NCBI GenBank assembly: GCA_003153775.1
Contig: PMBI01000050.1
Coordinates: 224,436-288,435 of the forward strand
Source: Syntrophaceae bacterium
GTDB taxonomy: Bacteria; Desulfobacterota; Syntrophia; Syntrophales; UBA2185
Direction: 5' to 3'
Length of the DNA stretch: 64,000 nt
Positions 49,076-57,475 of this stretch are shown piece by piece (the first letter of the stretch is position 1; each line of letters starts with the position of its first letter). Under the pieces are notes generated by a model that was given only the letters and a program-made list of their open reading frames with translations, ran no database searches and was not told the origin of the DNA. The translations under genes and the position numbers were made by a program.

Positions 49076-49858
49076 ATGCCAGAACTTCCCGAAGTAGAAA
49101 CTCTGTGCCGGCAATTGAGACGGGTGATTGCAAATAGAGAGATCCTCAGTGTGGAGATTCTTGATCCAAGGCTGGGAGCAGTGGAGGGGCTTACGGGAAG
49201 GAAGATCACCGCCGTTACCCGTCAGGGCAAGGCCGTGGAGATGAAGCTTGATAACGATGCGCGTCTCCTTCTTCATCTCCGCATGACGGGCAAGATGCAG
49301 TGGCAGCGCGCATATCAGGCGGTGCCACCTCACACCCGTTTCATAATCGCATTTTCTCACGGCAGGCTTCTTTGCATCGACACCCGGCGTTTTGCGACGC
49401 TTGCCATCAAGGCGGACGGAAGCTCTCAAGCCTTCGTCAAAGAGCCTTTGCTTGATTTCCGGACCGAAGAACTGTACAAGATCGCGCGCGTGAAAAAACT
49501 TCCCGTGAAATCATTCTTGCTGGATCAGCGATGGATTGCCGGTATCGGGAACATATACGCCTGTGAGATTCTCCATGAGGTGTCCATCAATCCCTGGCGG
49601 CCCGTATGCGGAGTGTCCCTGCGGGAATGGAGAAAGATTGAGAGGGCGACGAAAGTGATCCTCGAGAAAGCCATCACCTGCCGGGGCACAACCGTATCGG
49701 ACTGGCGCGATCTCTTCGGCCGAAAAGGTCAGTATCAGCATGAATTGAAAGTTTATGGCCGTGAGGGACTTCCCTGCCTCCGCTGTCGCGGCCATATTCA
49801 GCGTTTGCGCCTGAGCGGCAGGGGGACATATTTCTGCCCCTCCTGCCAGAAAAAATAA
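49076..49858 (+). CDS. mutM: Formamidopyrimidine-DNA glycosylase
   Basis: A 260-residue base-excision repair enzyme removing 8-oxoguanine and Fapy lesions. The mature N-terminus PELPEVETLCRQL carries the catalytic Pro1 and Glu2/Glu5. The H2TH region (DQRWIAGIGNIYACEIL) includes the lesion-binding helix. The C-terminal zinc finger is CLRCRG...YFCPSCQKK. Lys56-equivalent lies in TRQGKAVEM. All catalytic elements are present. Confidence 0.95.
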   Translation: MPELPEVETLCRQLRRVIANREILSVEILDPRLGAVEGLTGRKITAVTRQGKAVEMKLDNDARLLLHLRMTGKMQWQRAYQAVPPHTRFIIAFSHGRLLCIDTRRFATLAIKADGSSQAFVKEPLLDFRTEELYKIARVKKLPVKSFLLDQRWIAGIGNIYACEILHEVSINPWRPVCGVSLREWRKIERATKVILEKAITCRGTTVSDWRDLFGRKGQYQHELKVYGREGLPCLRCRGHIQRLRLSGRGTYFCPSCQKK

Positions 49859-50020
49859 TGATCTGATAACCTGAACGAGATAATCTCCGGGAAGAAACCT
49901 GCGGCGGAAGAATCTGATGTTTCCGAAGAAGGCCCGATGGTGAACGGCGAGGGCGCGGCTCGATCAGGTTTCAATGACCGCTCATAGCAGTCAACAAACC
50001 CTCAGCCGCGAGATATCCGT

Positions 50021-51046
50021 CTACCGCTTGGCCGTGAGCGTCGCACGCAGCATCCCCAGACCATTTCTGATTTCAAACGTGCCTACGTACTTGCGGATGT
50101 CATCGCTCGCGTACTTGATAATGCAGGTCGGAGTTGATTTCGCCTGATATGTATTTATGATCTTGTTGAGCGCCGGATACACAGGCGACAGGTCGTAAAC
50201 CGCGATGAGAACGCCCTCCGCCTTCAGAGCCTTCTTGAGGTCATCGTCAGTCTGGGCGGCATGATTTCTTGCCAGGGAGAAGAGTACCTGCCGCGCGTGG
50301 AGGACATTCTCGTAACCTTTTGCCGCCTTCGCTGCGTACAGATAATACTGGGCATAGAGACGGGTTTCCTTATGGAGGGGAAGATCGACGAAGGTCACCT
50401 TCACGCCTCCTCCGGACAGGAATTCTTGTACCGCGGGATCAAGCTCAGACTCCATAGACTGGCAAGGCGGGCAGAAGTAATCCGTGAAGATGATCAACTC
50501 GTACTTGCCGGAGCCGTAAGAAGGGACAAGCGATCTTTCTGCACCATACGCGGGCGTTGCGGAGCCGGAAAATGTGATGGCCACGAAACTATACCCGATG
50601 ATAGCGAAAGCGAGAAGGGGTAGAGGCCTCTTTGCGGCAGGAGGAAGCTCCACAGCGCCGAGGCCATAGACGATCCGGTTTAACCAGCCTCTCTCCGGCG
50701 TCGGCTGTTTTTCGTGGTTCAGAATAAACGCCATGATAATCATGGAAGCAAAGGCCAGGCAGTAAGGGCAAAACACATCCTCCCGGAACTGAAAGGCGAT
50801 GAGATACGCCTCCACGCCAATCCCCGCTGCGAGGAGGGCGCGGACGTAAGGCACTTTTCTTAAGGCGGCAAAGATGATGATCATGAGCATATACACGATA
50901 CCTACGTGTGCGAGGTCAATCCCGAAGATGTCCCCCTGCAGGTAAGAGCAGACGGTTTCGCATGTCTTGTAGTAAAACATGATTCCAATACCTGCTGCCG
51001 CAAGTATTATCGTAATGATACATCTGCGCGCTCTTATTTTTTCCAC
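50021..51046 (-). CDS. VKOR-DsbA-like fusion disulfide-forming protein
   Basis: A 341-residue membrane protein. The first 150 residues are a VKOR-like four/five-helix bundle with the cysteine pairs KTCETVC (loop) and FCPYC (active CxxC facing the quinone). A further membrane segment follows (about 145-165). The last 160 residues are a thioredoxin/DsbA-fold domain with active site FCPPC and a cis-Pro loop KSTPTCI. It couples disulfide formation in exported proteins to quinone reduction, replacing DsbA plus DsbB. It starts at GTG 51046. The tail end is shorter than the CXXC-containing DsbC-type forms. Confidence 0.88.
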   Translation of the reverse strand: MEKIRARRCIITIILAAAGIGIMFYYKTCETVCSYLQGDIFGIDLAHVGIVYMLMIIIFAALRKVPYVRALLAAGIGVEAYLIAFQFREDVFCPYCLAFASMIIMAFILNHEKQPTPERGWLNRIVYGLGAVELPPAAKRPLPLLAFAIIGYSFVAITFSGSATPAYGAERSLVPSYGSGKYELIIFTDYFCPPCQSMESELDPAVQEFLSGGGVKVTFVDLPLHKETRLYAQYYLYAAKAAKGYENVLHARQVLFSLARNHAAQTDDDLKKALKAEGVLIAVYDLSPVYPALNKIINTYQAKSTPTCIIKYASDDIRKYVGTFEIRNGLGMLRATLTAKR

Positions 51047-51142
51047 TTTATTTATTCGAATGAAATCGAGTTACAGTCCATCATGCGATAATAATTGTTC
51101 ATGAACTCTATCAATTTCACCTCGCGCAATCAAGTTATGAAT

Positions 51143-51254
51143 TCGGTAGCGAGCGCATTCCCCGTAGCTTGCTGCGGGGTAAGCGAGCGAATGCCGAACG
51201 GTACTATTCCTTGAGAATCGAAGAATATCCGCAGCTTGCTGCGGAGAGCTTCAA
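51143..51254. repeat. Nested palindromes around GCAGCTTGCTGCGG
   Basis: CCCCGTAGCTTGCTGCGGGG sits inside a wider TTCGG...CCGAA pairing with GCGAGCG blocks, and a second CCGCAGCTTGCTGCGG follows at 51229-51244. It occupies the space between the UshA-like gene end and the VKOR gene start. It may stabilise transcript ends; no T-run is present. Confidence 0.65.
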
Positions 51255-51279
51255 TTATGACGCAGCCAAAAATTCGTAT

Positions 51280-52317
51280 TTAATCCTTCTCAATCCCCGC
51301 TTTTCTTATCCACCCCGAGACCTCCCTGTCTTCCGGTATGGAGATGTCGAGCGGCATCAATGTCCACTGAAAGCGGTTATTCCGGGGAGGAAGCTCTTTG
51401 GAAGTCCTCGGCCCGTCCCCTGAAGAAGCCTGCCGCCTTGCCTGCTCCTCCGTCATTTCGTACTTGAAAGGTGAAGAGGCATTAACATAGTCGAGTTGCA
51501 GCCTGCCCGCATACATACCATACCTGTAGGATTCGAGAATGGGTGTCTGTCCTTCCCAAAGGGGTGACTGGACGTGCCTGCCGTCGCGTCCACCGAGGAC
51601 AAAATGAATCCCCGGTGTTGCCTTGATGACTTCCTGCTGACTGTCCGACGGGAGATCCGAGAGAAGTATAATTACATCCGCCTTGCCGCGAAGCATACCG
51701 ATCACTTCCCGCGCCGTCCTGACGGGATCTTTCACCAGGAATTGTTTTCCCGCTTCCTTATATATATCCGTCCTGATGTTTGGAGAAAGAAGGCCGAAAA
51801 AGGCGACGCGGATAGCGCCGACCTTTCTTATGATGTATGGCTTGAAGATCGAAGTCTTCGTCGCAGGATCGACGAGGTTGGCAGAGACAAGGGGGAATCC
51901 GCGGGATGCCTCCTTGCGCAGGAATGCCAATCCCGGAAGCAAATCCAGGGCGCCCACATTTATTGCCGCCGCACCCATGCGCATGTATGCGCGGCTGATC
52001 AGCCTTTCCCTCATGAGGGACTGGTTCCGATTGGCGTCCGTCCATGCGCCGGTCACGAGGTTGCCGGAATCGACGACCAACAGCGACCTGTCTTCGCTCT
52101 TTAGCTTCTCCACGAGGGATGCCCGCCGGGCGAGGCCGCCCAGCACCTTCTCGCCTCAGGCAGGGCAGGGAAAGAGGTGGCCTTGTACATTGCTGCTTTG
52201 AATCACCGTAATGTGTACTTCATCTGCAAATGCATCCGTAAAAGGGAAGGCAAGGACGGCCCAGAGGAAAAACGCAGACACGATCACGAATCTTCGCGCA
52301 TGACTGAAATAGGGCAT
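51280..52317 (-). CDS. UshA/5'-nucleotidase-like secreted protein, probable selenoprotein (in-frame UGA)
   Basis: Read through one in-frame UGA (codon 54, 52158-52156), this is a 345-residue protein. It begins MPYFSHARRFVIVSAFFLW, a good signal peptide cleaved near FADE. VHITVIQSSNVQGHLFPC follows, then P-A-UGA, then GEKVLGGLARRASLVEKLK and the rest of a metallophosphatase/5'-nucleotidase-like domain (LLVVDSGN, FPLVSANL). UGA gives a Cys-x-x-Sec motif at 51-54. The start is strongly supported: its ATG follows the CDF gene's TGA directly, with AGGAGAG upstream. The usual metal ligands of the TNDxHG loop are changed to S-S-N-V-Q-G, so it may be redox rather than phosphatase. A nonsense mutation is the alternative. 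Confidence 0.7.
52129..52158 (-). promoter_or_regulatory. Hairpin right after the UGA, possible SECIS element
   Basis: Directly after the UGA, GGCGAG (52155-52150) pairs with CTCGCC (52134-52129) around a 15-base loop that contains GGU. Bacterial SECIS elements are stem-loops just 3' of the UGA with a GU in the apical loop. This one is short and closer to the UGA than the fdhF element, so it is only a candidate. Confidence 0.4.
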
Positions 52318-53259
52318 TCACTCTCCTTCTTCAGGATGTGTGTGAGGGACATTTACCGGGCAGGAGAGGATTCCTGTCACCGGACATGATGTCGCCTCAA
52401 ATTGCAAAACGGGATGATCGATGGCAAAATGGCAAAGAAGTTCATGTCGTATCTTTGCTGCAATGTCATCGACCTTGCTCAACATCTGATCCTCGACGAC
52501 AACGTGGGCGCTGAGGGCAACGCCTTCGGTTGCAATATTCCATACGTGGAGATGGTGAATCTTCTCCACGCCGGGCATAGCTTCTATCTCCTTTTGTATG
52601 GCATGAAGATCGATGCCGACAGGTGTGGCATTCATGAGGATTTCGAAGGCGTCTTTCAGAATGTCCCACCCGCTGTACATAATCAGGATCACAATGACCC
52701 AGGATACGACGGGATCGAGCCAGTACCAGGGCCTGAATATCCATATGATACCCAGAAAAACCACCCCGAGGGAGGTTATGGCATCGGTCAGCATGTGCAG
52801 GAAGGCGCTTCGTATATTAAGGTTGTCGTGGGCTTCCGGCCGCAGCATCAACGTCGATAACATGTTTGCGAGGAATGCTATGGAGGCGATGAGAATAACA
52901 ATATTGCCCTGTATGGGCTGGGGATTCTGGAGGCGGTGCCATCCTTCAATAGTAATAATGAGGCCGGCACCAAAGAGCACGGCCACGTTAAACACGGCCG
53001 CGAAGACCTCCATGCGTTTGAAGCCGAACGTATGTTTCAGCGTGGGTTCACGCCGTCCGATACGCAGGGCCGAATAGCTGATCAACACGGACGTAAAATC
53101 ACTCAAGTTGTGGAGAGCATCGCTGATGAGCGCCATGCTTCCCGATACGATGCCGCCGTAGAGCTGAACGGCGGGGATAATCAGGTTCATGGCCATGGTC
53201 GCTATGAGCCGCTTGCTCAGATCCACGGATTTGAAATAATGCCCGGTATGTTTTTCCAT
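52318..53259 (-). CDS. Cation diffusion facilitator family transporter (CzcD/ZitB-like)
   Basis: A 313-residue inner-membrane metal/proton antiporter exporting Zn, Co, Cd or similar. Six membrane segments lie at about 15-205. Metal site residues are in LISDALHNLSDFTSV (segment 2) and HMLTDAITSLGVV (segment 5). The cytoplasmic C-terminal domain (HHLHVWNIATEGVALSAHVV) is typical of the family, with a Cys-rich end (SCPVTGILSCPVNVPHTH) that may bind metal. The stop TGA is directly followed by the ATG of the UshA-like gene, so the two are co-transcribed. Confidence 0.92.
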   Translation of the reverse strand: MEKHTGHYFKSVDLSKRLIATMAMNLIIPAVQLYGGIVSGSMALISDALHNLSDFTSVLISYSALRIGRREPTLKHTFGFKRMEVFAAVFNVAVLFGAGLIITIEGWHRLQNPQPIQGNIVILIASIAFLANMLSTLMLRPEAHDNLNIRSAFLHMLTDAITSLGVVFLGIIWIFRPWYWLDPVVSWVIVILIMYSGWDILKDAFEILMNATPVGIDLHAIQKEIEAMPGVEKIHHLHVWNIATEGVALSAHVVVEDQMLSKVDDIAAKIRHELLCHFAIDHPVLQFEATSCPVTGILSCPVNVPHTHPEEGE

Positions 53260-53439
53260 TTTGTCAGCAAATAAATTCTATAACGGCTCTGCCCCTGTTA
53301 TCTCTTATCATTTCTTCACACCGTATAAATAATGCTAACCGATATTGTAGTGCCTGTACAAGGAATTTATGATAGATTTCATAATTGTCAAGCAGAAAGG
53401 GCGATATCTTTTGTCTTCGCACGGGTACCCCTTTATCCA

Positions 53440-53467
53440 TTGACGTAGCAGAAAAAAATCTTATAAT
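53440..53467 (+). promoter_or_regulatory. Promoter of the PEBP gene
   Basis: TTGACG (53440-53445), 16-base spacer, TATAAT (53462-53467). The predicted start near 53474 is 73 bases before the ATG at 53547. Confidence 0.75.
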
Positions 53468-53546
53468 AATAAGGAAGGCGTGAACGTCAGACAGAGATCA
53501 ATGGCGTCAAAGGCCGGACATGGGAGATATCCGTAAGGACGAGACG

Positions 53547-54098
53547 ATGAAGAAAAAGATATTATGCCTCTTGGTTTCGCTGGCATTTCTCTTTTCCTAT
53601 TTCGGTCTCGACGAGTCGGGTGCACAAGTCAAAGGAGGTAAGGATATGCAAATCAAAAGCTCAGCCTTCAAGAGTGGCGCGAGAATACCGGCAAAGTACA
53701 CCTGTGACGGTGTGGACGTTTCACCCCCTCTCACGTGGGGTAAATTGCCTGCCGGCACGCAATATCTGGCACTCATCTGCGATGATCCCGATGCCCCCAC
53801 GGGCACATGGGTTCACTGGGTAATCTATGACATACCCGCGAACGTCACAAGCATGCCGGAGAAATTGCCGCCGCTGAAAGAGGTTGCCAACGGCGCAAAG
53901 CAGGGCATGAATGATTTCCGCTCCATCGGCTACGGAGGACCCTGCCCCCCGTCCGGCGAGCACCGCTACTTCTTTAAACTCTACGCCCTCGATGGTCCGA
54001 CGGGGCTGAAGCCCGGTGCAAATAAGGCGCAGCTCCTGGCAGCCATGAAAGGACACATTCTCGCGGAAGCGGAGTTGATGGGGAAATATAAGAGGTAG
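53547..54098 (+). CDS. Exported YbhB/YbcL-type PEBP (Raf kinase inhibitor-like) protein
   Basis: A 183-residue phosphatidylethanolamine-binding-protein-fold protein. Signal peptide MKKKILCLLVSLAFLFSYFG precedes the mature MQIKSSAFKSGARIPAKYTCDGVDVSPPL. The ligand-site motifs are DDPDAPTGTWVHWVIYDIP and GYGGPCPPSGEHRYFFKLYAL. The start at 53547 (MKKK) has AAGGACGAG and gives a normal signal peptide; an ATG at 53520 is in frame. Bacterial members have no firmly assigned role. It ends 11 bases before the PflX-type gene. Confidence 0.88.
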   Translation: MKKKILCLLVSLAFLFSYFGLDESGAQVKGGKDMQIKSSAFKSGARIPAKYTCDGVDVSPPLTWGKLPAGTQYLALICDDPDAPTGTWVHWVIYDIPANVTSMPEKLPPLKEVANGAKQGMNDFRSIGYGGPCPPSGEHRYFFKLYALDGPTGLKPGANKAQLLAAMKGHILAEAELMGKYKR

Positions 54099-54109
54099 CA
54101 GAAAAATAA

Positions 54110-55021
54110 ATGCGCGAGCCGTCCTATCTCAGACTTTACAGGGAGGGAAAGCTTCAGGACCGCATCGATCGCGCGGTGGAGATGACAAGAGACTGCTCAC
54201 TCTGTCCCCGGGAATGCCATATAGACAGGCTCTCCCGAGAGCTTGGGTTTTGCCGCACGGGGGAAAAGGCGAAAGTGGCAAGCCTGCACGCCCACTTCGG
54301 AGAAGAGTCCCCCCTGGTGGGTAGGGGCGGTTCAGGCACCATCTTTTTCATGTCCTGCAACCTCCTTTGTTACTTCTGCCAGAACTATGACATCAGCCAC
54401 GATGCAGGAGGAGGCGAAGTCGGGCCGGAAGAATTGGCCGACATGATGCTGAGTCTCCAGAAGCGGGGATGCCACAATATCAACTTCGTGACGCCGTCCC
54501 ATGTAGTTCCCCAAATCCTTCAAGCACTGTTCTCAGCCGTCGAACGCGGTCTTAATGTGCCCCTAGTCTACAACACAGGCGGATACGATAAGGTTGAGAC
54601 ATTAGAGATTCTGGAAGACGTCTTTGACATCTATATGCCTGACTTCAAGTTCTGGGAAGCAAGGTGGTCGGAAAAATTCTGCAAGGCCCCCGATTACAGG
54701 AAAATTGCCGCAGCGGCCATAAAAGAGATGCACCGCCAGGTGGGCGACCTGGCGATAGATGCCGCGGGTATTGCAGAAAAAGGGTTGCTGGTGCGCCACC
54801 TGGTCATGCCTAACGACGTTTCCAATACGAAGGAGGTCATGACGTTTCTCGCCGATAAAATTTCGGAAGACACTTATGTAAACGTGATGGATCAGTACCA
54901 CCCCTGCGGGAAGGCGACGTTGGACCCCGCCATCAATCGCCGTCTTACCAGGAAGGAGTATGTTGAAGCGATCCGCCTCACCAGGGAAGCGGGCCTTCAC
55001 AGGCTGGATTCCCGGCGCTGA
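54110..55021 (+). CDS. PflX-type radical SAM protein
   Basis: A 303-residue radical SAM enzyme of the uncharacterised pyruvate-formate-lyase-activase-related group (COG1313/PflX). An N-terminal cysteine set CSLCPRECHIDR...GFC may hold a second cluster. The SAM cluster motif is CNLLCYFCQNYDIS. The barrel includes NINFVTPSHVVPQIL and VYNTGGYDKVETLEIL, typical of the group, and MDQYHPCGKA near the end. The target protein is unknown. Only the PEBP gene accompanies it, and no glycyl-radical enzyme gene is present in the window. Confidence 0.88.
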   Translation: MREPSYLRLYREGKLQDRIDRAVEMTRDCSLCPRECHIDRLSRELGFCRTGEKAKVASLHAHFGEESPLVGRGGSGTIFFMSCNLLCYFCQNYDISHDAGGGEVGPEELADMMLSLQKRGCHNINFVTPSHVVPQILQALFSAVERGLNVPLVYNTGGYDKVETLEILEDVFDIYMPDFKFWEARWSEKFCKAPDYRKIAAAAIKEMHRQVGDLAIDAAGIAEKGLLVRHLVMPNDVSNTKEVMTFLADKISEDTYVNVMDQYHPCGKATLDPAINRRLTRKEYVEAIRLTREAGLHRLDSRR

Positions 55022-55084
55022 AGAACAATCCCGAGAGCCCATTTGAGAAAATCCCGAGTGGCGCGCGAGGCCGCATCATGAAAG

Positions 55085-55993
55085 TCAGCTTTTCTTATTC
55101 TGCAGATAGTCTCTCATTCCCTTGATGCTGTTGACGGAAAAAATCTTCTCACGGGACTGTATATCTTTAGGAAGGGAGCCATAGGTGGATAGCCCCCTGT
55201 CATTTTTCAGCAGTTCCGCGTAAACGCTTTCATCAAAGGGCTCGCTTCCCATCCGATGGTGTTTCTCCACTGTAGCGAGCCAGTTATCCAACTGGTTTTT
55301 CGCCGTATCAAATACATTTTTTACGTCCTGCCTGTAACCGTAATGTCCGAAACATACATGAGAGACATTGAGCGCGGCCGCTTTTTCCAGTGAATTGCGG
55401 TAGGTCTCATAGCTGAAGGGAGGCGGTGTCGCGATGCGGAGATACAGCCCCTCGTTCAGAGGATAGTTTATTCCCGCAGCTTCTCCGAGAAACAGGAGAT
55501 TCCCGATCTGATAGCAGAGGTGGCTCGGCGCATGGCCTGGGGTTTCGAAGACGTTGATCGTAATGCCGCCTGCCTCGACCGGATTCTTGTAGCTGATATT
55601 TTTTTCGGGAATCGCCGCAATTTCGCCGTACACGTCCGCGACCTTTCCGAGGAAGCTGCGGGAGCCTTCCCAGAGCTTTGCAGGATCAATCATGTGGCGA
55701 ATCCCTTTGGGATGGCAGATGACCATTGCATCCGGATAATGATCTATCAGGAGCCCCGCGCCTCCTGCATGGTCGATGTGTATGTGCGTAAGGAGGATAT
55801 AATCGAGCTTCTTTATGTCGAGATCCTTTAAAGCCTTTACGAGAACGGGAATGGTGGAGCGGGGACCCGGATCGACGACGAGGGTCAGGCCGTCCCGCCT
55901 GTATACCCAGCTGTTGAGGAAATTGTAGAATCCCTCCAACGGCTGGTCCAGGTCCACGATGTAGAGATCTTTCATGGGTTCATGTGTTGCCAT
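55085..55993 (-). CDS. MBL-fold metallo-hydrolase
   Basis: A 302-residue metallo-beta-lactamase-fold hydrolase. The metal motif THIHIDHAGGAGLL (HxHxDH) is complete, with further His ligands in ETPGHAPSHL and CFGHYGYRQ, and an Asp in GEAAG. The extended C-terminal helical region (DTAKNQLDNWLATVEKHHRM) resembles hydroxyacylglutathione-hydrolase-like or lactonase-like relatives. It starts at the ATG at 55993 with AAGGAGGCGGGAG. It is convergent with pflX. Confidence 0.9.
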   Translation of the reverse strand: MATHEPMKDLYIVDLDQPLEGFYNFLNSWVYRRDGLTLVVDPGPRSTIPVLVKALKDLDIKKLDYILLTHIHIDHAGGAGLLIDHYPDAMVICHPKGIRHMIDPAKLWEGSRSFLGKVADVYGEIAAIPEKNISYKNPVEAGGITINVFETPGHAPSHLCYQIGNLLFLGEAAGINYPLNEGLYLRIATPPPFSYETYRNSLEKAAALNVSHVCFGHYGYRQDVKNVFDTAKNQLDNWLATVEKHHRMGSEPFDESVYAELLKNDRGLSTYGSLPKDIQSREKIFSVNSIKGMRDYLQNKKS

Positions 55994-56276
55994 CTCCCGC
56001 CTCCTTATCTCCTTATATATATAGATATCAGTGTGTATCTTATCCTGCAGTATTTTCCAATAATACTATCTTTACCCCGTATTTTCTAAAGATTTTTTAG
56101 TATTGCTTTTTTTGAGATTTGGAATAAGAATGCGTTTACACACACAGTGCTCCAATCAAATACAATGTCAGGGAATTGTGACCTTGATATATCTAATCTT
56201 TTACACCTCTAAAGCTATTTTTTCGGAAACGATGAAGTAGATCCTGCTGTCGGCAAGAGCCGACTGATGCGTGATT
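55994..56276. other. AT-rich intergenic region
   Basis: Contains the leader of the MBL gene (minus strand) and AT-rich tracts. Apart from a CGGCAAGAGCCG-like palindrome near 56251 I see no gene or RNA here. Confidence 0.4.
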
Positions 56277-56339
56277 AGCGAAATTCTTTCTACAAAATAT
56301 CAGAACCTGTAACTAATGAAACTGTTTCGAAGTGACGGC
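56277..56339 (+). repeat. 63-bp direct repeat, left copy
   Basis: Begins AGCGAAATTCTTTCTAC and ends GTGACGGC. It matches 57349-57411 with about eight differences. The two copies bracket the Y1 transposase element. Confidence 0.85.
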
Positions 56340-56406
56340 AGAAAGATAATTGGTGTCAAGACATGACACGATTAGACCTAATAAATGGGCACTGTATCCT
56401 GGCAAT

Positions 56407-57340
56407 GGGGTCGGACCAAGTTAAGTATTTGGTATCATGAAGAAACGCATCAATAAATGATCTGATATTGGCTTTGAACAGCCAATTTTGACCCTGAAAA
56501 TGTACTTCTAAAAGTTGCACCTATGCCAAGGGCGAATAGACATTATTTTCCCGGATATGTTTGGCACATCACGCACCGATGTCATCGGAAGGAGTTTCTT
56601 CTGAAATTCTCACAAGACAGGAAGAGGTATCTACAATGGCTCTTCGAGGCAAGGAAACGATATGGCCTTTCTGTATTGAATTACATCATAACCTCAAACC
56701 ACATCCACCTCATGGTGGTTGATACGGGAAAGAATGTTATTCCCAAGAGCATGCAGTTGGTAGCTGGAAGAACAGGACAGGAATACAATCAGAGAAAGAA
56801 TCGTAAAGGTGCGTTTTGGGAAGATCGCTATCACGCGACGATTGTACAGACTAACAGGCATCTCATGAGTTGCATGGTCTATATTGATCTGAATATGGTT
56901 CGTGCCGGAGTTGTTGCAGAGCCATCGGAATGGAATGAATGCGGCTATAACGAAATCCTTCATGACCCCGGAAGGTACAGGCTTATAGACCGCAAGACAC
57001 TGAAAAGTACTCTGGGTTTTACAGATGAGGAAGTCCTGATTGACGCCTATCTGCAGGCTATATCTGATGCTATGCAGAATAGTCCTCAAATTAGACAGCC
57101 GATGTGGACCGAGAGCATAGCAGTGGGAGACGAGGCATATGTGGCTGAAACGAAGAGAAAGCTCTCTTCGATGGCCATTGGAAGAAAGATCATCCCCAGC
57201 AACGACGCCTATGAACTCCGGGAATCGCAATTGCCTTACTGCGGCCATTTTGACACCCAAAACAATGCTCTAAGGCTGGAAAATACGTTCTTATGGAACA
57301 CAATTTACGATATTTAAAATACTTAACTTGGTCCGACCCC
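56407..57340 (+). mobile_element. Y1-transposase (RAYT/IS200-like) element, complete
   Basis: A 934-bp unit bounded by perfect 24-bp inverted ends (GGGGTCGGACCAAGTTAAGT... at 56407-56430 and its complement at 57317-57340). A subterminal hairpin, ATTGGCT/AGCCAAT (56467-56486), is the kind of single-strand structure recognised by Y1 transposases. The right end begins within the transposase stop codon. Confidence 0.88.
56523..57317 (+). CDS. REP-associated-type tyrosine transposase (Y1_Tnp)
   Basis: A 264-residue single-strand DNA transposase. MPRANRHYFPGYVWHITHRC leads to the metal-binding HUH motif NHIHLMVVDTG. The catalytic Tyr is presumably in the helix with QLVAGRTGQEYNQRKNRKGAF, followed by WEDRYHATIVQTNRHLMSCM and YIDLNMVRAGVVAEPSEWNECG. 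These are family hallmarks. It is longer than classical IS200 TnpA (about 150), as RAYT proteins are. No orfB is present. The reading frame is intact, so the element may be active. Confidence 0.92.
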   Translation: MPRANRHYFPGYVWHITHRCHRKEFLLKFSQDRKRYLQWLFEARKRYGLSVLNYIITSNHIHLMVVDTGKNVIPKSMQLVAGRTGQEYNQRKNRKGAFWEDRYHATIVQTNRHLMSCMVYIDLNMVRAGVVAEPSEWNECGYNEILHDPGRYRLIDRKTLKSTLGFTDEEVLIDAYLQAISDAMQNSPQIRQPMWTESIAVGDEAYVAETKRKLSSMAIGRKIIPSNDAYELRESQLPYCGHFDTQNNALRLENTFLWNTIYDI

Positions 57341-57348
57341 AAGTACCA

Positions 57349-57411
57349 AGCGAAATTCTTTTTACAAAACATCAGAACCTATAACTAATAAATCTGTTTT
57401 CAATTGACGGC
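57349..57411 (+). repeat. 63-bp direct repeat, right copy
   Basis: Begins AGCGAAATTCTTTTTAC and ends TTGACGGC. It lies eight bases beyond the element's right inverted end and pairs with 56277-56339. Confidence 0.85.
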
Positions 57412-57475
57412 GAGGCAAAAGGGGCACGCGAAAATGGTGGAATGGTAGAATGGTTTCAGAAAGGATGGCAGTGTG

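Noticed and set aside
51280..52146. Reading the UshA-like gene as a truncated 288-residue protein starting at 52146
   Set aside because: It would lack a signal peptide and a ribosome site, while the upstream in-frame part before the UGA has both.
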